64,000 nt of DNA from Streptomyces sulphureus DSM 40104 (lineage in GTDB: Bacteria > Actinomycetota > Actinomycetes > Streptomycetales > Streptomycetaceae): the NCBI RefSeq assembly GCF_000381025.1, contig NZ_KB905822.1, positions 1-64,000 on the forward strand, read 5' to 3'. This document shows, piece by piece, positions 54,010 to 62,236 of the stretch; within the stretch, counting starts at the first letter, position 1, and each line of letters begins with the position of its first letter. The translations under genes and the position numbers were made by a program. The notes beneath the pieces are model-generated. The model was given only the letters and a program-made list of their open reading frames with translations. It did no database searches and was not told where the DNA came from.

Positions 54010-55325
54010 TGAGCCACGCCGCCCACCTGTACCCGGTCCCCGACCCCGAGCCCGAGCCCGACGACGAGACGGCGGGGGAGCGGGCCATGCCCGCGCCTGT
54101 GGCCGTGCCGGTGCCGCCGTTGCCCACCGAGCCCGAGCCCGAGCCCGAGCTGGACGACGACGCCGGCAACGACCAGGACGACGTCGACGAGCCCGAGCAT
54201 CGGCGCCGCGCGCTGTCCCTGCCTGACCTCAGCCCGTACTACGACGTGCGTCCGCTCAAGGAGTTGGGGCCGCTCGCCGTTGCCGCCGGTCGCCGAGGCG
54301 GCCCCCCGCTGCTGCGCTGCCTCGCCAGGGTGGGGCACGGCGCCATCATTGGCGTGCTGTGCCTGCTGCGCGGCGTGCGGCTGCTCCTCGTCCTCCTCTA
54401 CGCCTGGATGACGGGAGCCATCGGCAAGGGCGGCAGCTTCCCCGCACGCCTCGGCATCACGGCCGGCCTCGGCTACGTCCTGGCCACCGCGCCCGCCCAG
54501 CACCCCGCGGCCCCGTACGCCATGGCCGTCGCGTTCCTGCTGCTCCTCGTCGCCGCCGGAACCGGCCGAATCCCGGAGCCCGGCAGCAAGAAGAAGAGCA
54601 AGAAGGGGGGAGAGAAGGACCGGAAGTCGACGGGGGAGAAGGGCCAGAATGCCGGGAAGTCGGGGGAGAAAACCAAGAAGAACGACACCCCCGAAGAGGC
54701 CAACGCTCAGGAGAAGAAGGTCGAGAAGGAGAAGCCGAAGGACGCTCCCCGCAGTGGACCCCTCGCTCGCCTCCAGCGCCTCGGGAAAGAGCGCGAGAAG
54801 GCCCCCGCGGTCGACCTCACCAAGACCCCGGCCGGCTCCCCGGCCAAGCCCGCCGTAGCCCCCGCCGAGGAGTCCCCCGAGCCGGCCGATCAAGCACCCG
54901 CCGACCCCTCCCGGGACGACGTGATCCGCGCTCTCCACCAGCTCGTCGGAGAAGGTCGGGGGGTGCTCCTCACCACCCTCCGACAGCACCTCTCCCTGCC
55001 CGACACACGGGCCGTCCGGAGGGTGCTCGGTGAGTGCTCCATCACCATCCGTACGGGGGTGCGGGCAGAGGCCGGGAACGGGCCGGGCGTGCACCGCGAC
55101 GACGTGCCGCCGCTGCCCTCTCCCCAGGGCTCCCCCCAGGGGCCCGGTGTTGTCGCAGGTCAGACTGCCAACGCCAACGCCAACAACGCTGCCAACGCCC
55201 CAGAAGAGGGGATGCGTGCAGACAGCAACGAGTGGACGGCCGAGGAGATCGCGAAGGGCTACCGGACGGTGCGGCACCCCGAGCGGGGTCCGTCCGCGTG
55301 GAAAATCGAGCATCATAGGGGGTGA
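54009..55325 (+). CDS. Membrane protein with acidic N-terminus, Lys/Glu linker and winged-helix-like C-terminus
   Basis: 438 residues from ATG 54009. Residues 1-70 are highly acidic and Pro-rich (DPEPEPDDE, EPEPEPELDDDAG). Hydrophobic helices lie at about 105-135 and 155-185. A long Lys/Glu/Gly linker (about 190-300) leads to DDVIRALHQLVGEGRGVLLTTLRQHLSLPDTRAVRRVLGECSI, a small helical fold resembling a winged helix. The C-terminal tail repeats Ala-Asn (ANANANNAANA). Its domain order would suit a membrane adaptor for a DNA-transfer or replication complex. Function not known. Confidence 0.6.
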   Translation: MSHAAHLYPVPDPEPEPDDETAGERAMPAPVAVPVPPLPTEPEPEPELDDDAGNDQDDVDEPEHRRRALSLPDLSPYYDVRPLKELGPLAVAAGRRGGPPLLRCLARVGHGAIIGVLCLLRGVRLLLVLLYAWMTGAIGKGGSFPARLGITAGLGYVLATAPAQHPAAPYAMAVAFLLLLVAAGTGRIPEPGSKKKSKKGGEKDRKSTGEKGQNAGKSGEKTKKNDTPEEANAQEKKVEKEKPKDAPRSGPLARLQRLGKEREKAPAVDLTKTPAGSPAKPAVAPAEESPEPADQAPADPSRDDVIRALHQLVGEGRGVLLTTLRQHLSLPDTRAVRRVLGECSITIRTGVRAEAGNGPGVHRDDVPPLPSPQGSPQGPGVVAGQTANANANNAANAPEEGMRADSNEWTAEEIAKGYRTVRHPERGPSAWKIEHHRG

Positions 55326-55346
55326 TCTGAAATGGAGGGGGTTGCG

Positions 55347-55586
55347 ATGTACCGCTACCGCTGCGTGCAGTGCCGCACCACTTCACCACCGGTGCTTACT
55401 CGCAGCGCGCTCGCGCAGGAGCGGCAGAGCCACCGCGTCCTCAAGCACGGCGGCCACGTCCCTGACGGTGAGCAGGTCGTCGAGCCCGGTCGATTCAGCT
55501 TCTTCGACCTGCCGCGCGAGCAGCAGGTATTCGGCACGCTACTGGTCGCGGCCATCGTGATCGGAATTTTGGTTCGCGCCTTGTAG
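55347..55586 (+). CDS. Zinc-ribbon protein with C-terminal membrane helix
   Basis: 79 residues from ATG 55347 with GGAGGGGG upstream; ATG 55332 would add five residues. RYRCVQCRTTSPP gives CxxC with distal His residues (HRVLKHGGH), then one C-terminal helix (FGTLLVAAIVIGILVRAL), a tail-anchored layout. Confidence 0.65.
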   Translation: MYRYRCVQCRTTSPPVLTRSALAQERQSHRVLKHGGHVPDGEQVVEPGRFSFFDLPREQQVFGTLLVAAIVIGILVRAL

Positions 55587-55619
55587 GCCGGGAGACCCCG
55601 TCTCCCGCTCGGTCGACGA

Positions 55620-55654
55620 AAAGGGTCGCGCACCGAATCGGTGCGCGACCCTTT
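55620..55654 (+). terminator. Terminator of the membrane operon
   Basis: Perfect 17-base arms AAAGGGTCGCGCACCGA/TCGGTGCGCGACCCTTT around one base, ending in CTTTC. It lies 34 bases after the stop at 55586. Confidence 0.9.
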
Positions 55655-55770
55655 CAGCTTCTCGTGGCAAATGCGACGCCCAGTTGTACGGGTGGTTGAG
55701 TTACCCGTAGGGGAAATGCTTTCAGGGCCCGGGGTGCTTGCGGGGACGAGGGCTTACCTGCCGCCCGGAA

Positions 55771-55813
55771 CGCAGAGGGGCCGCGCACCGAATCGGCGCG
55801 CGGCCCCTCTGCG
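55771..55813. terminator. Second, related terminator before the leftward HTH gene
   Basis: 21-base arms with one mismatch, sharing the apex GCGCACCGAATCGG with the terminator at 55620. It lies between convergent transcripts, so it likely stops the leftward transcript from 56154. The 55587-55881 interval also holds a weaker ACGGGT/ACCCGT dyad near 55688 and no gene. Confidence 0.8.
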
Positions 55814-55881
55814 TTCTCCCTCGCTGTCGGTGTGCGCGGCAGGCGAGGGATGATGCGTAGCCCCGGCGGGGCGTTCGAGGC

Positions 55882-56154
55882 TCAGTCCTTGATGGACTTC
55901 ACGGTCGGCTTCCGCTTCGGGGCGACGCCGTACTCGCGGGCGATGTCGCGCACGGTCTCCTCGGTGTAGGGCAGGTGCGCGGCCATCTTGCCCTGCGAGA
56001 GGCCGGACGCCCGCAGCTCCTCGGCGATCACCTTCCTGTAGGCGTGCCGCTTCCGCTCGTACGCGTCCCAGGCGTCGTTCATCTCCTGCTCGGCCTGCTT
56101 GAGGTCGTCGCTCGGCTCGTAGGCCGGCTTGGGGTCTTTCGGGTGCGCGGTCAT
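55882..56154 (-). CDS. Small helix-turn-helix regulator
   Basis: 90 residues from ATG 56154. A charged helical N-terminus (DDLKQAEQEMNDAWDAYERKRHAYRKV) precedes the helix-turn-helix ELRASGLSQGKMAAHLPYTEETVRDIAREYG. It is divergent from the CCCAAG/CTTGGG promoter at 56248, as the HTH protein at 61955 is from the third copy. It is a candidate ligand of that operator. Confidence 0.72.
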   Translation of the reverse strand: MTAHPKDPKPAYEPSDDLKQAEQEMNDAWDAYERKRHAYRKVIAEELRASGLSQGKMAAHLPYTEETVRDIAREYGVAPKRKPTVKSIKD

Positions 56155-56247
56155 GCCGCGAGTATTCCACAAGGCTTCTTTGGCAAACGCGCTGGTCGTG
56201 CCGTGACGTGCGATTTTCCCGAAAATATCCGCGCCCAAATGGGTTTT

Positions 56248-56269
56248 CCCAAGTTCGCTTGGGTATGAT
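56248..56269 (+). promoter_or_regulatory. Shared operator/promoter, copy 1
   Basis: CCCAAGTTCGCTTGGG (56248-56263) is a palindrome directly abutting TATGAT (56264-56269), preceded by GGTTTT. It drives the gene at 56312. The same design recurs at 58215, and in degenerate form at 62349. Confidence 0.8.
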
Positions 56270-56311
56270 GGTGATTGAACCACCCACCATCACAAGCCGA
56301 GAGCGGGCGCC

Positions 56312-57520
56312 ATGACCGAGACCACCGCACAGTCCTACGCCGAGAAGCTGGCCGCGGCCTCCCCGCCGGCCGCCGCAGCCTTCGCGGTCGGCACCGCAGC
56401 CGAGCCCGGCGAGCGGCACGCCGAGATCGCCGACCTCGCGCAACGAGCCGAAGCCCAACTCGTTCACGCCCCGGAGGAGTTCCGGCCGCACTACGCGCTC
56501 CTGGCCAACACCACCCTGTGCGGCCTGGGCATCGACCGCTGGCTGACCTCCGAGCAGGCCGCCCGAGTCTCCGTACTCTGCAAGGCGTGCGAGACGGCCG
56601 CCCAGGACATCGCCGCATCCCGCGAGGCACAAGCGGCCAAGGACAAGGCCCCGGTCACGGACCCGCAGGTGCACCGGTTCGACAGCACCGGAGACGCCTA
56701 CGGCGAGACCCAGTGGAACGGCGAGATCCGCGACGGCGACGTGCTCGTGATCGAGTCGGAGGGCGTCGTGGGCATCCTCCGCCGCGCCTGGCCCGCCGCG
56801 CTCACCGAGCAGCACGGCGAGCTGCACACGCTGACCGCACCGGCCGCCGAGATCGACGACGCCAAGTACGCCGCCAGCGTGGCCACCGCCGCCGAGGCCG
56901 CTCGCCAGCTCGGCCTGGCGCTGGAACTGATGCACACGCCGGCGGAGGCCGCGACCGGAGACCGCGTCACTCTCCCCGACGGCTCCGCGAAGACTGTGAC
57001 CGGCACCATGCGCAACGGCGGGAAGCTCTGGCTCCTCGTTGGAGACGGCGCCGCCCACCGAGCCGACCGCTGCGAGCGCGTCGACACCTCGCGCGTCGAC
57101 GAGGCCAGCGCGACCGCCCGAAGCGCCGCCCTCGTCCTGCGCGACGCCCAGGTGGCCGGCGAGGACGCCGCCGCGGCGGCCGTCCGCGAACTGGGCGAGG
57201 CTCTGCGATACCTCGCGCAGGCGGCCCCCGAAGAACTGGCCGCGATGGCAGCCGAGTCCACGCGCCGCCTAGTCGTCGAGGTGCCGCGTCTGGCCGTGGT
57301 CCCCGGCGACGTCCTCCGCGCCTTCGGGGTGCGGCTCGACGTCTTGGACGTCGGAGTCTCGACCGCTACGGAACCGCAGTGGTGGGCGCGGGTCCACGGC
57401 GTCGACGAGTCCGACCGCCGCGCGACCTACCGCGCGCCGTGGAACGTCGGCATGGGCGCCGGATACGCCGCGTGGGACCTGGTGACCGTCGAGCGCATCG
57501 CGCCCGCCTACCCCTTCTGA
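56312..57520 (+). CDS. Hypothetical 402-residue protein
   Basis: From ATG 56312. Helical N-terminal region (about 1-125) with CGLGIDRWLTSEQAARVSVLCKACETAAQ, a beta-rich middle (QVHRFDSTGDAYGETQWNGEIRDGDVLVIESEGVVGILRRAW), a helical segment and a C-terminal beta part ending LVTVERIAPAYPF. It is the first gene after operator copy 1, and the next gene follows after 38 bases. I do not recognise the family. Confidence 0.65.
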   Translation: MTETTAQSYAEKLAAASPPAAAAFAVGTAAEPGERHAEIADLAQRAEAQLVHAPEEFRPHYALLANTTLCGLGIDRWLTSEQAARVSVLCKACETAAQDIAASREAQAAKDKAPVTDPQVHRFDSTGDAYGETQWNGEIRDGDVLVIESEGVVGILRRAWPAALTEQHGELHTLTAPAAEIDDAKYAASVATAAEAARQLGLALELMHTPAEAATGDRVTLPDGSAKTVTGTMRNGGKLWLLVGDGAAHRADRCERVDTSRVDEASATARSAALVLRDAQVAGEDAAAAAVRELGEALRYLAQAAPEELAAMAAESTRRLVVEVPRLAVVPGDVLRAFGVRLDVLDVGVSTATEPQWWARVHGVDESDRRATYRAPWNVGMGAGYAAWDLVTVERIAPAYPF

Positions 57521-57558
57521 ACAGCACCGATCCGACACGAGATTTGAGGAGCAGCAGC

Positions 57559-58062
57559 ATGTACGACGTCACGATCAAGGCTCAGGGCATCGAGGACCGC
57601 GGCTACCACTGCAAGGACGGTGCCGAGCTGCGGACGCTCGTCTACGGGGTGTTCCGCGTCCAGGGCGAGCCGGTGAAGAACGACAGTGAGCTGATCGCGG
57701 AGATCGGCGGTGCCCGCTCCGCCGCCGACCTCGGCGGCGTCGGGTCGGTCGGCGCGGGCGACTGCACGGTCGCCGTCGCGGAGGTCGAGGACTGGACGGA
57801 GTTCTCGTGCGACGGCCACGAGTCGCTGTACGTCGGGCTCGGCGAGACTGTGCGGTGCGACGGGACGTGCGGGCCCCGGCGACGCTTCGACCGGGCTGCG
57901 CTGGTGGATCTGTCGGTCGCGCTCGATGACGCCGAGCTGGATGCCACGGGTGGCTGCGGCGGGTGCGGTCTGGAGGCCGGCCAGATGTGCGCAGCGTGCC
58001 GGAAGTGCAACTGCGAGCGGCACGACGTGTGCGTGAGGCCGTCGGCCGACGCCGCCGAGTAG
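57559..58062 (+). CDS. Hypothetical protein with Cys-rich C-terminus
   Basis: 167 residues from ATG 57559 with GAGGAGCAGCAG upstream. The N-terminal half is alpha/beta (DVTIKAQGIEDRGYHCKDGAELRTLVYGVF). The end has CGGCGLEAGQMCAACRKCNCERHDVC, enough cysteines for two zinc ions. Cotranscribed with the preceding gene. Function unknown. Confidence 0.62.
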   Translation: MYDVTIKAQGIEDRGYHCKDGAELRTLVYGVFRVQGEPVKNDSELIAEIGGARSAADLGGVGSVGAGDCTVAVAEVEDWTEFSCDGHESLYVGLGETVRCDGTCGPRRRFDRAALVDLSVALDDAELDATGGCGGCGLEAGQMCAACRKCNCERHDVCVRPSADAAE

Positions 58063-58214
58063 GCCGCGCGGACAGGTAGCCGGGCACGTCCGGACGCCCC
58101 GTCTTCCCAGGGGGGAGGGCGGGGCGTTCTGCGTTCCCGGACGGTGTCCAGCCGTGCCCGGACACGGCTTCCTTTGCCGACCTTTTGCCAACCAAGGTTT
58201 CCCAAAAAGGTTTT

Positions 58215-58236
58215 CCCAAGGGTCCTTGGGTATGAT
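58215..58236 (+). promoter_or_regulatory. Shared operator/promoter, copy 2
   Basis: CCCAAGGGTCCTTGGG (58215-58230) abuts TATGAT (58231-58236), preceded by GGTTTT, exactly as in copy 1. An extra AACCAAGGTTT lies just upstream (58190-58200). Confidence 0.82.
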
Positions 58237-58290
58237 GGTGAATGTCACACCACCTCACAAAGCACAGCAAGACAGGCGAAAGGGCACGGC

Positions 58291-58644
58291 ATGAGCGCTA
58301 CGGACACCACCACCCACCCCGCCCGGTGCCTCAAGTGCCGCCGCCCCCTCCGCCAGCCCAGCCCCGACGGCTACGGCCCGAAGTGCAGGCGCAAGGTCCG
58401 CCGCACCGCCCGCACCAACCCGGCCGGCTTCCACGGCTGGCAGGTCAACAAGGCGGTCGAGCTGCTGGAACTGGGCGCGATCGTCCCGCTCCGCAAGACC
58501 AGCAAGAACCGCGTGTTCCTCGTCGTCAGCGACGACGGCAGCGAGATCTACCGCACCGCCGCGACCGGCCAGTGCAACTGCCCGGCCGGCCTGCGCGGCG
58601 CCCGCTGCTACCACGCCGCAGCCGCCTACGCCGCAGCCGCCTGA
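58291..58644 (+). CDS. DUF6011/SWIM-type zinc-finger protein
   Basis: 117 residues from ATG 58291. N-terminal CLKCRRPLRQPSPDGYGPKCRRKV is the DUF6011 zinc motif; the C-terminus TGQCNCPAGLRGARCYHAAAAY is a SWIM finger (CxC...CxH). SWIM proteins bind DNA or partner proteins and are frequent in actinobacterial phages. First gene of the transcript from operator copy 2. Confidence 0.82.
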   Translation: MSATDTTTHPARCLKCRRPLRQPSPDGYGPKCRRKVRRTARTNPAGFHGWQVNKAVELLELGAIVPLRKTSKNRVFLVVSDDGSEIYRTAATGQCNCPAGLRGARCYHAAAAYAAAA

Positions 58645-58671
58645 CCCGACATCCCCCTGGAGGACAGCAGC

Positions 58672-59331
58672 ATGAACGCCCACGCGAAAGCAGCCACCCG
58701 CGCCCGCCTCCTCGGCAAGCTGATCCGAGGCCGCGCCACCGGACACCCCCGGCGCCGCGCGCTCCTCACCGCCGCCCGGCACCTGCACGACACCTCGGGC
58801 GCCCTCCTCGACCACGCCGACACCGACGGCCTCCCCGACGACGCCGACACCTCCATCTGGGCCGCGCACCGCGCGCTCATTAACCGTGCCACCGGTCTGG
58901 CGCCCGCCCTTCTCCAGTACGTCACCGCGCCGGTCACCGGCCACGCGCCCACCCTGCCCGAGCTGGACCTGATCCACCCGACGTTCCGCTACCGGGCACG
59001 CGACCTCCGAGCCCGCCACCTGTACGTGATCGAGATGGGTCACCTCGACAGCCACGACGAAGACGTGGCCCTCGCCGCGTACAGCGCCCTCGCTGACCTG
59101 CACCGCGAATGGGACCAGCTCACCGACGACGCCCGCGACGAGCTGCGCGTCGACCGCACCCGGCCCGTCGTCTACCGCACCGCAGACGGCCGCCGCTCCG
59201 CCGAGCACCTGCGCGGCCACCTGACGGTCCTCGACGGCACGAGCGTCATCGCCTCACTCGACGTCCCCGACCACACCGCCCCCGGCGAGGTCTGGCAGCT
59301 CATCAACCAGGCCGCCCCCGCAGCCGCCTGA
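58672..59331 (+). CDS. Hypothetical helical protein
   Basis: 219 residues from ATG 58672 with GGAGGACAGC upstream. Helix-rich with many His/Arg/Asp (NAHAKAATRARLLGKLIRGRATGHPRRRALLTAARHL) and a C-terminal VIASLDVPDHTAPGEVWQLINQ. Cotranscribed with the SWIM gene. No family recognised. Confidence 0.6.
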   Translation: MNAHAKAATRARLLGKLIRGRATGHPRRRALLTAARHLHDTSGALLDHADTDGLPDDADTSIWAAHRALINRATGLAPALLQYVTAPVTGHAPTLPELDLIHPTFRYRARDLRARHLYVIEMGHLDSHDEDVALAAYSALADLHREWDQLTDDARDELRVDRTRPVVYRTADGRRSAEHLRGHLTVLDGTSVIASLDVPDHTAPGEVWQLINQAAPAAA

Positions 59332-59357
59332 CCACCCCGACCAACGAGAGGACCCGC

Positions 59358-60008
59358 GTGTTCTACGAGACCGTCACCCACCCCGGCGGCACCACCGAGG
59401 GCAACGCGAACGAGGGGCACGCCCTGTGGCTCCTCCGCCGGGCCGTGCGCCGCAGGTTCGACATCGACCTGACCACCGACGGCGGGATGCTCATCTCCTG
59501 GACCGCGCACCGGCAGGTCGGCGAGAGCGTCACCAGCTACCCGCGCTCGATCCGGCTCCGGCCGCACCTGCCCGTCGCGAAGGCCCTGACCGACGCAACG
59601 TGCTACGACCTGCTGCTCATCGACTCCGCACGCGACGCCCGGTACAGCTCGGTCCAGCGGGTCGTGACCGGCGGGGCCTGGCGCATCCCCCCGGCGGCGA
59701 CCGCCCGCCTCCGGGCGCGCGGCCTGGTCGTCGTCGACGACGACCACCAGGTGCGGCAGAGCCTCACCGCGCGGATCGGGCTGTTCGCCCGCAGCCACCG
59801 CACCCGCACCACCGATCCTGAGGGCCACTACTACCCGCCAGGAGAGGGCGCCAGGCGCTACTCGGCGGCGAGCGTCGCGATCTGCGAGTGCGGGTTCGCC
59901 CGCCACTGCGGTGACCGCACCGAGGCCAGGCGCCATATCGCCGGCCACCGCCACGACGTGTGCAGCGACTTCGCCCGGTCCCTCGTCGGCGCCCTCGCCA
60001 CGGCCTGA
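59358..60008 (+). CDS. Hypothetical protein with C-terminal Cys/His finger
   Basis: 216 residues from GTG 59358 with GAGAGGA upstream. The N-terminal part is mixed (HALWLLRRAVRRRFDIDLTTDGGMLISW). The C-terminus ICECGFARHCGDRTEARRHIAGHRHDVC contains a C2H2-like zinc finger. A CGGACA cluster follows the stop. Confidence 0.6.
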   Translation: MFYETVTHPGGTTEGNANEGHALWLLRRAVRRRFDIDLTTDGGMLISWTAHRQVGESVTSYPRSIRLRPHLPVAKALTDATCYDLLLIDSARDARYSSVQRVVTGGAWRIPPAATARLRARGLVVVDDDHQVRQSLTARIGLFARSHRTRTTDPEGHYYPPGEGARRYSAASVAICECGFARHCGDRTEARRHIAGHRHDVCSDFARSLVGALATA

Positions 60009-60013
60009 CCCGC

Positions 60014-60121
60014 CACCCGGACACGCCCCGGACACCCCTGGGACGTGTCCGGGCGCTGTGCGGACAGTCGGCCGGACACCCCGCGCCACCTGCCCGGACA
60101 GCGTCCGAACACACCCGACAT
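60014..60121. repeat. Intergenic CGGACA/TGTCCG cluster
   Basis: In about 108 non-coding bases there are roughly eight copies of CGGACA or TGTCCG (for example CCCGGACACGCCCCGGACACC, GACGTGTCCGGG, GTGCGGACAGTCGGCCGGACACC, CCCGGACAGCGTCCG, given in parts). It shows that the motif is selected or amplified as DNA and not as protein. Confidence 0.6.
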
Positions 60122-60139
60122 CCCAAGGAAGGACCCCAG

Positions 60140-61135
60140 ATGGTCACCGCCCCGCCCACCGCCCGCCGCGGCCACGTCTACGTGATCCCCTGCTCGGGGA
60201 AGAAGCTCGACCACGCCGCACCGGCCCGCGAGCTATACGTCGGCTCGTACTTCCTGAGCTGCTGGAGGGCCGCGGCTGTCCTCGCCGGGGACGACGGCCT
60301 GGTCCTCGTCCTCAGCGCCCGCCACGGCCTCGTGACCCTGGACGAAGTACTGGAGCCCTACGACACCCGGTTCGGCGAACGCGACGCGGTGTCGGACCGG
60401 CTGCTCACCGCGCAGGCCCGGAAGCTCGGCATCGAGCACGCCCGCGAAGTGACCGTCCTCGCGGGCGCCGCCTACGTGCAGGCCGCCCACAAGGTGTGGC
60501 CGCACGCGAAGGCGCCGCTGGCCGGGCTCGGCATCGGCAAGCAGCTCCAGCGCTTGAACGAGATGAGCGGCCAGGCCGAGATGGACGAGCTGACGGCCAA
60601 GCACGGCCCAGCCATCGAGAAGCCGAAGCCGCCCGCCGCGCAGCCCATCGAGGCGGTCGCCGAGCACGGCCCGCTGTACGACGTCCCCGACGACTACAGC
60701 CAGCGCGAGCGGACGTTCACCATCACCGTCGCGGGAACCGAGCGGCACGACGGCGAGAAGCCGTACACCTACGTGGTGAGCGAGTGCAGCACCAAGAAGG
60801 CGTGGGCGAAGGTACTCGCCTGGGTCATGGTCGACCAGGAGACCGTCGACGCGCACGTGGTCGCCGGCGAGTCCTTCGAAGGCGAGCCCGAGCCGGGGTG
60901 CGGCTACTTCTGGACCGACCTGCGCTCGGAGTTCACGCGGCGGGAAGCGCTCAACGACCTCGCCGACCAGGCCACCGAGGCGGCCGACGCGTTCCACTCG
61001 GCGACCGCGAGCATGGTCCGCGACGGCGACGTGCTCCCCGGCCAACAGACCGCCTACGACACGGCACTCGGCGACGCGGCATACGACGCCTGGCCGCTGG
61101 TGCTGGAACTGGCCGCGAACGACGGACGCGACTGA
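60140..61135 (+). CDS. DUF6884-domain protein with C-terminal extension
   Basis: 331 residues from ATG 60140 with AAGGAAGG upstream. The N-terminal domain has YVIPCSGKKLDHAAPARELYVGSYF, LVLSARHGLVTLDEVLEPYD and VTVLAGAAYVQAA, typical of DUF6884, a fold related to nucleobase-modifying or hydrolysing enzymes found in phages and defence-linked loci. Residues about 195-331 add a second domain (TFTITVAGTERHDGEKPYTYVVSECSTKKAWAKV). A role in modified DNA bases is possible but not shown. Confidence 0.75.
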   Translation: MVTAPPTARRGHVYVIPCSGKKLDHAAPARELYVGSYFLSCWRAAAVLAGDDGLVLVLSARHGLVTLDEVLEPYDTRFGERDAVSDRLLTAQARKLGIEHAREVTVLAGAAYVQAAHKVWPHAKAPLAGLGIGKQLQRLNEMSGQAEMDELTAKHGPAIEKPKPPAAQPIEAVAEHGPLYDVPDDYSQRERTFTITVAGTERHDGEKPYTYVVSECSTKKAWAKVLAWVMVDQETVDAHVVAGESFEGEPEPGCGYFWTDLRSEFTRREALNDLADQATEAADAFHSATASMVRDGDVLPGQQTAYDTALGDAAYDAWPLVLELAANDGRD

Positions 61136-61150
61136 GAGAGGAACACGACG

Positions 61151-61384
61151 ATGAGCACGCAGAAGCACAGGGTCACCAAGACCAGCGGCGAAGAGGTCTG
61201 CGAGGGCGACGAGCTGCTGGTCGACTACGACCACCACGTGACGTTCGTGGGCGTCGACTGCCCCCCGTGGGAGGACGAGGAGACCGGGGAGTCCATGCCC
61301 GGCCGCGTCCGCGTCCGCTACGCCTGGGGCTCGGTCGAGGAGGTCGACGAGGGCCGCGCTGGCGTCTTCGTCGACGAGGTCTGA
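61151..61384 (+). CDS. Small SH3-like hypothetical protein
   Basis: 77 residues from ATG 61151 with GAGAGAGGA upstream. Short beta-rich domain (VCEGDELLVDYDHHVTFVGVD...GRVRVRYAWGSVEEVDEGRAGVFVDEV), like SH3-type proteins of phages. Acidic. Confidence 0.6.
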   Translation: MSTQKHRVTKTSGEEVCEGDELLVDYDHHVTFVGVDCPPWEDEETGESMPGRVRVRYAWGSVEEVDEGRAGVFVDEV

Positions 61385-61449
61385 CCCGCAACACCCGCCC
61401 GGGGCCGACCGGCCCCGGGCTCCCCCGACACACGAAAGCGAGACCCGAG

Positions 61450-61890
61450 ATGGGCGTAGTCCTCGAACCGACAGAGCAGATGAGCCCCTGGTACGAGGTG
61501 GAGGTGCGCCGCGAGTCGGCGTACGTGTCCGCGAAGAAGTTCATGGCGGGCTATCTGCGTGAGCACTTCCACCAGGGCGAGACGACCGACGACGAGCGGG
61601 CCGTCGTCTGGCAGCCGGTCGACGATACGACGGTGGCCGCGCCCGGGGAGCCGCCGGCGCTGGCCGCCGCTCTGGAGCAGATCGCCGGGCACAGCCGCTA
61701 CCAGGCGTGGCGGTCCGGCGGGAGTCACGCGGGCGGGGCGGGCGCGGAGCTGCGCGACGGCCGCCTTCTGGTGACCGCCCCGGCCTCGCACCGGTACGGC
61801 GAGTTGGGAGCCGAGATCGTCCACATGGAGTTCGCGTACGAGGACGTCGGCCCGATCCTCGCCGACCTGTGGAGGCTCACAGCGAGCTGA
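61450..61890 (+). CDS. Hypothetical protein
   Basis: 146 residues from ATG 61450 with AAAGCGAGA upstream. Alpha/beta appearance, VRRESAYVSAKKFMAGYLREHF and ELGAEIVHMEFAYEDVGPILADLWRL. No family recognised. Last gene before a strong terminator. Confidence 0.58.
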   Translation: MGVVLEPTEQMSPWYEVEVRRESAYVSAKKFMAGYLREHFHQGETTDDERAVVWQPVDDTTVAAPGEPPALAAALEQIAGHSRYQAWRSGGSHAGGAGAELRDGRLLVTAPASHRYGELGAEIVHMEFAYEDVGPILADLWRLTAS

Positions 61891-61907
61891 CCGCTGCCAG
61901 CACGACA

Positions 61908-61939
61908 AGGCGCCCCGCACGCTCCCGTGCGGGGCGCCT
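61908..61939. terminator. Bidirectional terminator
   Basis: Perfect 13-base arms AGGCGCCCCGCAC/GTGCGGGGCGCCT with loop GCTCCC, between convergent stops at 61890 and 61955. Confidence 0.88.
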
Positions 61940-61954
61940 CGCTGTGCGCGGCGG

Positions 61955-62236
61955 CTACTCGGCCGGTGCGGCGCGGCGGGGCGCCTTGCTGCGGTTGTGG
62001 CCGCTGGCGATGTCGTAGACGCGCTGCTCGGAGACCTCCAGGTGAGGGGCGAGTTCCTTCGCGCTGTGCCGGTCCAGAAGGGTGCGGGTGGTGCGCTGAC
62101 GCTCTTGGCGCAGCCAGCGTTGGAGGTCGGGCACGGCCTTGAGCGCCTGGCCGAGAGCGCGGGCCTGCTGCATGGTCGGTTCGCCGTTGGCGAGGTCGGC
62201 GAGAGCGGCGAACGGCTCGGGGAGGCTGTGATCCAT
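61955..62236 (-). CDS. Helix-turn-helix regulator divergent from operator copy 3
   Basis: 93 residues from ATG 62236. Helical N-terminus (FAALADLANGEPTMQQARALGQALKAVPDLQRWLRQERQ) and a C-terminal helix-turn-helix (RTLLDRHSAKELAPHLEVSEQRVYDIASGHNRS). Like the gene at 55882 it lies divergent from a CCCAAG-type site, so the pair may be paralogous regulators of that regulon. Confidence 0.72.
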   Translation of the reverse strand: MDHSLPEPFAALADLANGEPTMQQARALGQALKAVPDLQRWLRQERQRTTRTLLDRHSAKELAPHLEVSEQRVYDIASGHNRSKAPRRAAPAE

